Positions 11,985 through 13,452 of a stretch of DNA of 13,452 bases are shown in pieces (within the stretch, counting starts at the first letter, position 1; each line of letters opens with the position of its first letter). A model generated the notes under the pieces. That model was given only the letters and a program-made list of their open reading frames with translations. It was not told the DNA's origin and made no database searches. The stretch is taken from contig JANYAG010000253.1 of assembly GCA_025361465.1 (NCBI GenBank), positions 1 through 13,452 of the forward strand, read 5' to 3'. The translations under genes and the position numbers were made by a program. The DNA comes from Gemmatimonadota bacterium. Lineage in GTDB: Bacteria; Gemmatimonadota; Gemmatimonadetes; Gemmatimonadales; GWC2-71-9.

Positions 11985-13452
11985 TCAGTGGCCACCGACA
12001 GGGGAGTCCGCGTCTGGAACCGGCACCGGGGGCGGGCCGGACTCAAGTGGCAAGGTGAAGCGGAAGGCCACCCCACCCCCCTCGCGTCGTGCGGCCCAGA
12101 TCCGGCCACCGTGTGCCTTGACGATACCATCACAAATCGTCAGCCCGAGTCCGGAGCCGGCGGGTGCCGGGCGATCTTCTCCCGCGGGCGCACGATGGAA
12201 CTTCCGGAACACCGCGGCCTCCTCTCCCGGAGGAATCCCAGGACCTCGATCCGCGACTTCGACGACGACCTGGAAGTCCTCCAGCCACGCCTTGATCGAA
12301 ATTGGAGTTCCCGGACCGGTGTACTTGGTCGCGTTGTCGAGGAGGTTCAGAAATACCTGTTCAAGGAGCACGTCATCGACGCACACCAGTGGAAGGTCGA
12401 TCGGTACGTGGATATCCACTGGATGCTCGCGCAGCCGGTCGTCCAATCGGATGAGCGCCACGCCGAGCGCTTCGTCGATCGGCTGCCAGGAACGGTGCAC
12501 CGCCAGGGTGCCGGTCTCCAGGCGCATCATGTCGAGCAGATTCGAGACCAGCCTCGCCATGCGGCGCACCTCCTCGACGATCGTCTCGGCCAAGTCGCGG
12601 CGTGCTCCGGTCGAGAGCGTGTCGGCATCCTCGACCAGGGTCGTCCCGGCGCCCTCGATGGTCCCGAGCGGGGTGCGCAGATCGTGTGACAGCGAACTCA
12701 GCAGGGCGGTGCGGAGTCGCTCAGCCTCGATTTCCACTCGAGAGGCTTCATTCCGCTCGGCCAGTGCGATCCGTTCGAGGGTCCGGCCGGCCTGATCAGC
12801 GAGCAACTCAAGCAGGTGCCGGGCATTTTCGGTCAGGGGATGGCGGATCTCCGCCTCCCGCACGCTGATGAGGCCAAATCGCTGCAGCGGCGATTGCAGC
12901 GGGATGGTCAGGGCGTCATCGTCCCAAGCGTCGATGGCGCTCGCCCCTTCGCCGAGCACGACCGAGGCGACGCCTCCGACCGCGCGTCCAACATGGCTGG
13001 CGACGATTGCCGCAACGGTCTCACGATCGGTGGCGGCCGCCAGCTCGCGGTTCATGGCGTACAGCGCCGCCATCCGTCGCTCGCGCATGGTGGCGACGGC
13101 GGCCTGCTCGCGCACTCGTGCCGTCAGTCCGCTCATCGTCAGCGCGACGACCAGCATCATCGCGAACGTGAGCAGGTAGGCGGTGTCATGGACACTGAAG
13201 GTGTAGTACGGCGGAACAAAGAGAAAATCGAACCAGGCGATGCTCAACAGTGATGCCAGCAGCGCCGGCCCGCGTGGCAGTCGGGAAGCCACCACCACGA
13301 CGCCGAGGAGGAACAGCATGGCGACGTCGATCGCGGCGAGGTGGTCGCGGAAGCCAAGGCAGCCCATCGCAACGGCACTGATGACCAGGGCCGCCAGGAG
13401 ATAATCGAGCGGCCGGACCGTCGCAGGAACTTCAGGTGTCTGGGTCACACTG
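11985..13452 (-). CDS. kdpD: Sensor histidine kinase KdpD (5' end off window)
   Basis: This frame is open to the right edge, so the N-terminus is missing; a GTG at 13448 is an internal candidate, not necessarily the start. Counting from that GTG, four hydrophobic segments at about 15-32, 38-55, 62-78 and 89-107 form the KdpD membrane domain (FLFVPPYYTFSVHDTAYLLTFAMMLVVALTMSGLTARVREQ is characteristic, quoted by its features at 76-115). A GAF-like region follows at about 125-230, then the H box SSLSHDLRTPLGTI with H255, the N box LLDNATKY with N372, DRGPGIP at 400-406 and GSGLGL at 431-436. KdpD senses K+ status and controls KdpE phosphorylation. Classical KdpD also has N-terminal KdpD and UspA-like domains of several hundred residues before the helices. 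Whether they are present here depends on sequence beyond the window. The C-terminal tail after residue 468 is proline-rich. Confidence 0.92.
   Translation of the reverse strand, partial: SVTQTPEVPATVRPLDYLLAALVISAVAMGCLGFRDHLAAIDVAMLFLLGVVVVASRLPRGPALLASLLSIAWFDFLFVPPYYTFSVHDTAYLLTFAMMLVVALTMSGLTARVREQAAVATMRERRMAALYAMNRELAAATDRETVAAIVASHVGRAVGGVASVVLGEGASAIDAWDDDALTIPLQSPLQRFGLISVREAEIRHPLTENARHLLELLADQAGRTLERIALAERNEASRVEIEAERLRTALLSSLSHDLRTPLGTIEGAGTTLVEDADTLSTGARRDLAETIVEEVRRMARLVSNLLDMMRLETGTLAVHRSWQPIDEALGVALIRLDDRLREHPVDIHVPIDLPLVCVDDVLLEQVFLNLLDNATKYTGPGTPISIKAWLEDFQVVVEVADRGPGIPPGEEAAVFRKFHRAPAGEDRPAPAGSGLGLTICDGIVKAHGGRIWAARREGGGVAFRFTLPLESGPPPVPVPDADSPVGGH

Noticed and set aside
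11137..12795. Plus-strand open frame of 552 codons antisense to kdpE and kdpD
   Set aside because: It starts inside the cyclophilin-domain coding region in another frame, is Arg/Ser/Pro-rich without domains, and mirrors two well-supported genes on the other strand.
1..13452. Mobile element, phage or defence island
   Set aside because: No transposase, integrase, toxin-antitoxin, restriction or nuclease gene is seen, and no flanking direct repeats were noticed; the content is core metabolic and regulatory.

Overview
The window is GC-rich and gene-dense, with short intergenic gaps and many overlapping start/stop codons, and it reads as ordinary bacterial chromosome. A Gemmatimonadota-like organism, or a relative within or near the FCB group, is my best guess. 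The main reasons are a short primary-type sigma factor without region 1.1 (the Bacteroidota-style architecture), a promoter-like box matching the Bacteroidota -7 consensus, NtrC-type regulation, and a HEAT-cyclophilin fusion. This is inference; no rRNA or other marker gene is present. I see no tRNA, rRNA, CRISPR array, insertion sequence, phage gene or integrase.

Layout from left to right. (1) 1-2336, minus strand: a tightly coupled set transcribed right to left, consisting of an RpoD/RpoS-like sigma factor, a YajQ-family protein and a SpoIID/LytB-domain protein that runs off the left edge. (2) 2337-2516: a gap holding a 12-bp palindrome and a long inverted repeat built from 7-bp units. (3) 2517-6496, minus strand: a second probable operon of four genes. 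In transcription order these are a membrane-anchored protein of unknown function, an orphan sigma-54-activator response regulator (GTGA overlap), a small three-helix membrane protein (ATGA overlap) and an aldehyde dehydrogenase. (4) 6497-6559: a 63-bp divergent promoter region. (5) 6560-7436, plus strand: an ArfB-like ribosome-rescue hydrolase overlapping a small secreted protein. (6) 7414-8856, minus strand: an NPD-type flavoprotein (nitronate monooxygenase-like), convergent with and overlapping the secreted-protein gene. (7) 8857-9184: a 328-bp divergent intergenic region with several inverted repeats. (8) 9185-11275, plus strand: a secreted HEAT-repeat/cyclophilin fusion. (9) 11287-13452, minus strand: kdpE and the 3' part of kdpD, the potassium-responsive two-component system. 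kdpFABC would be expected beyond the right edge.

Functionally this is a mix of housekeeping and regulatory genes: transcription initiation, ribosome rescue, envelope/peptidoglycan remodelling, periplasmic protein folding, K+ sensing and aldehyde oxidation. I find no convincing previously undescribed defence or mobile system. The points most worth following up are the heptad inverted repeat, the Bacteroidota-like -7 box placed almost on a start codon, the orphan NtrC/aldehyde dehydrogenase operon with a GSFTGA loop variant, the clustered palindromic half-sites at 9088-9122, and the stem-loops at both convergent gene junctions.
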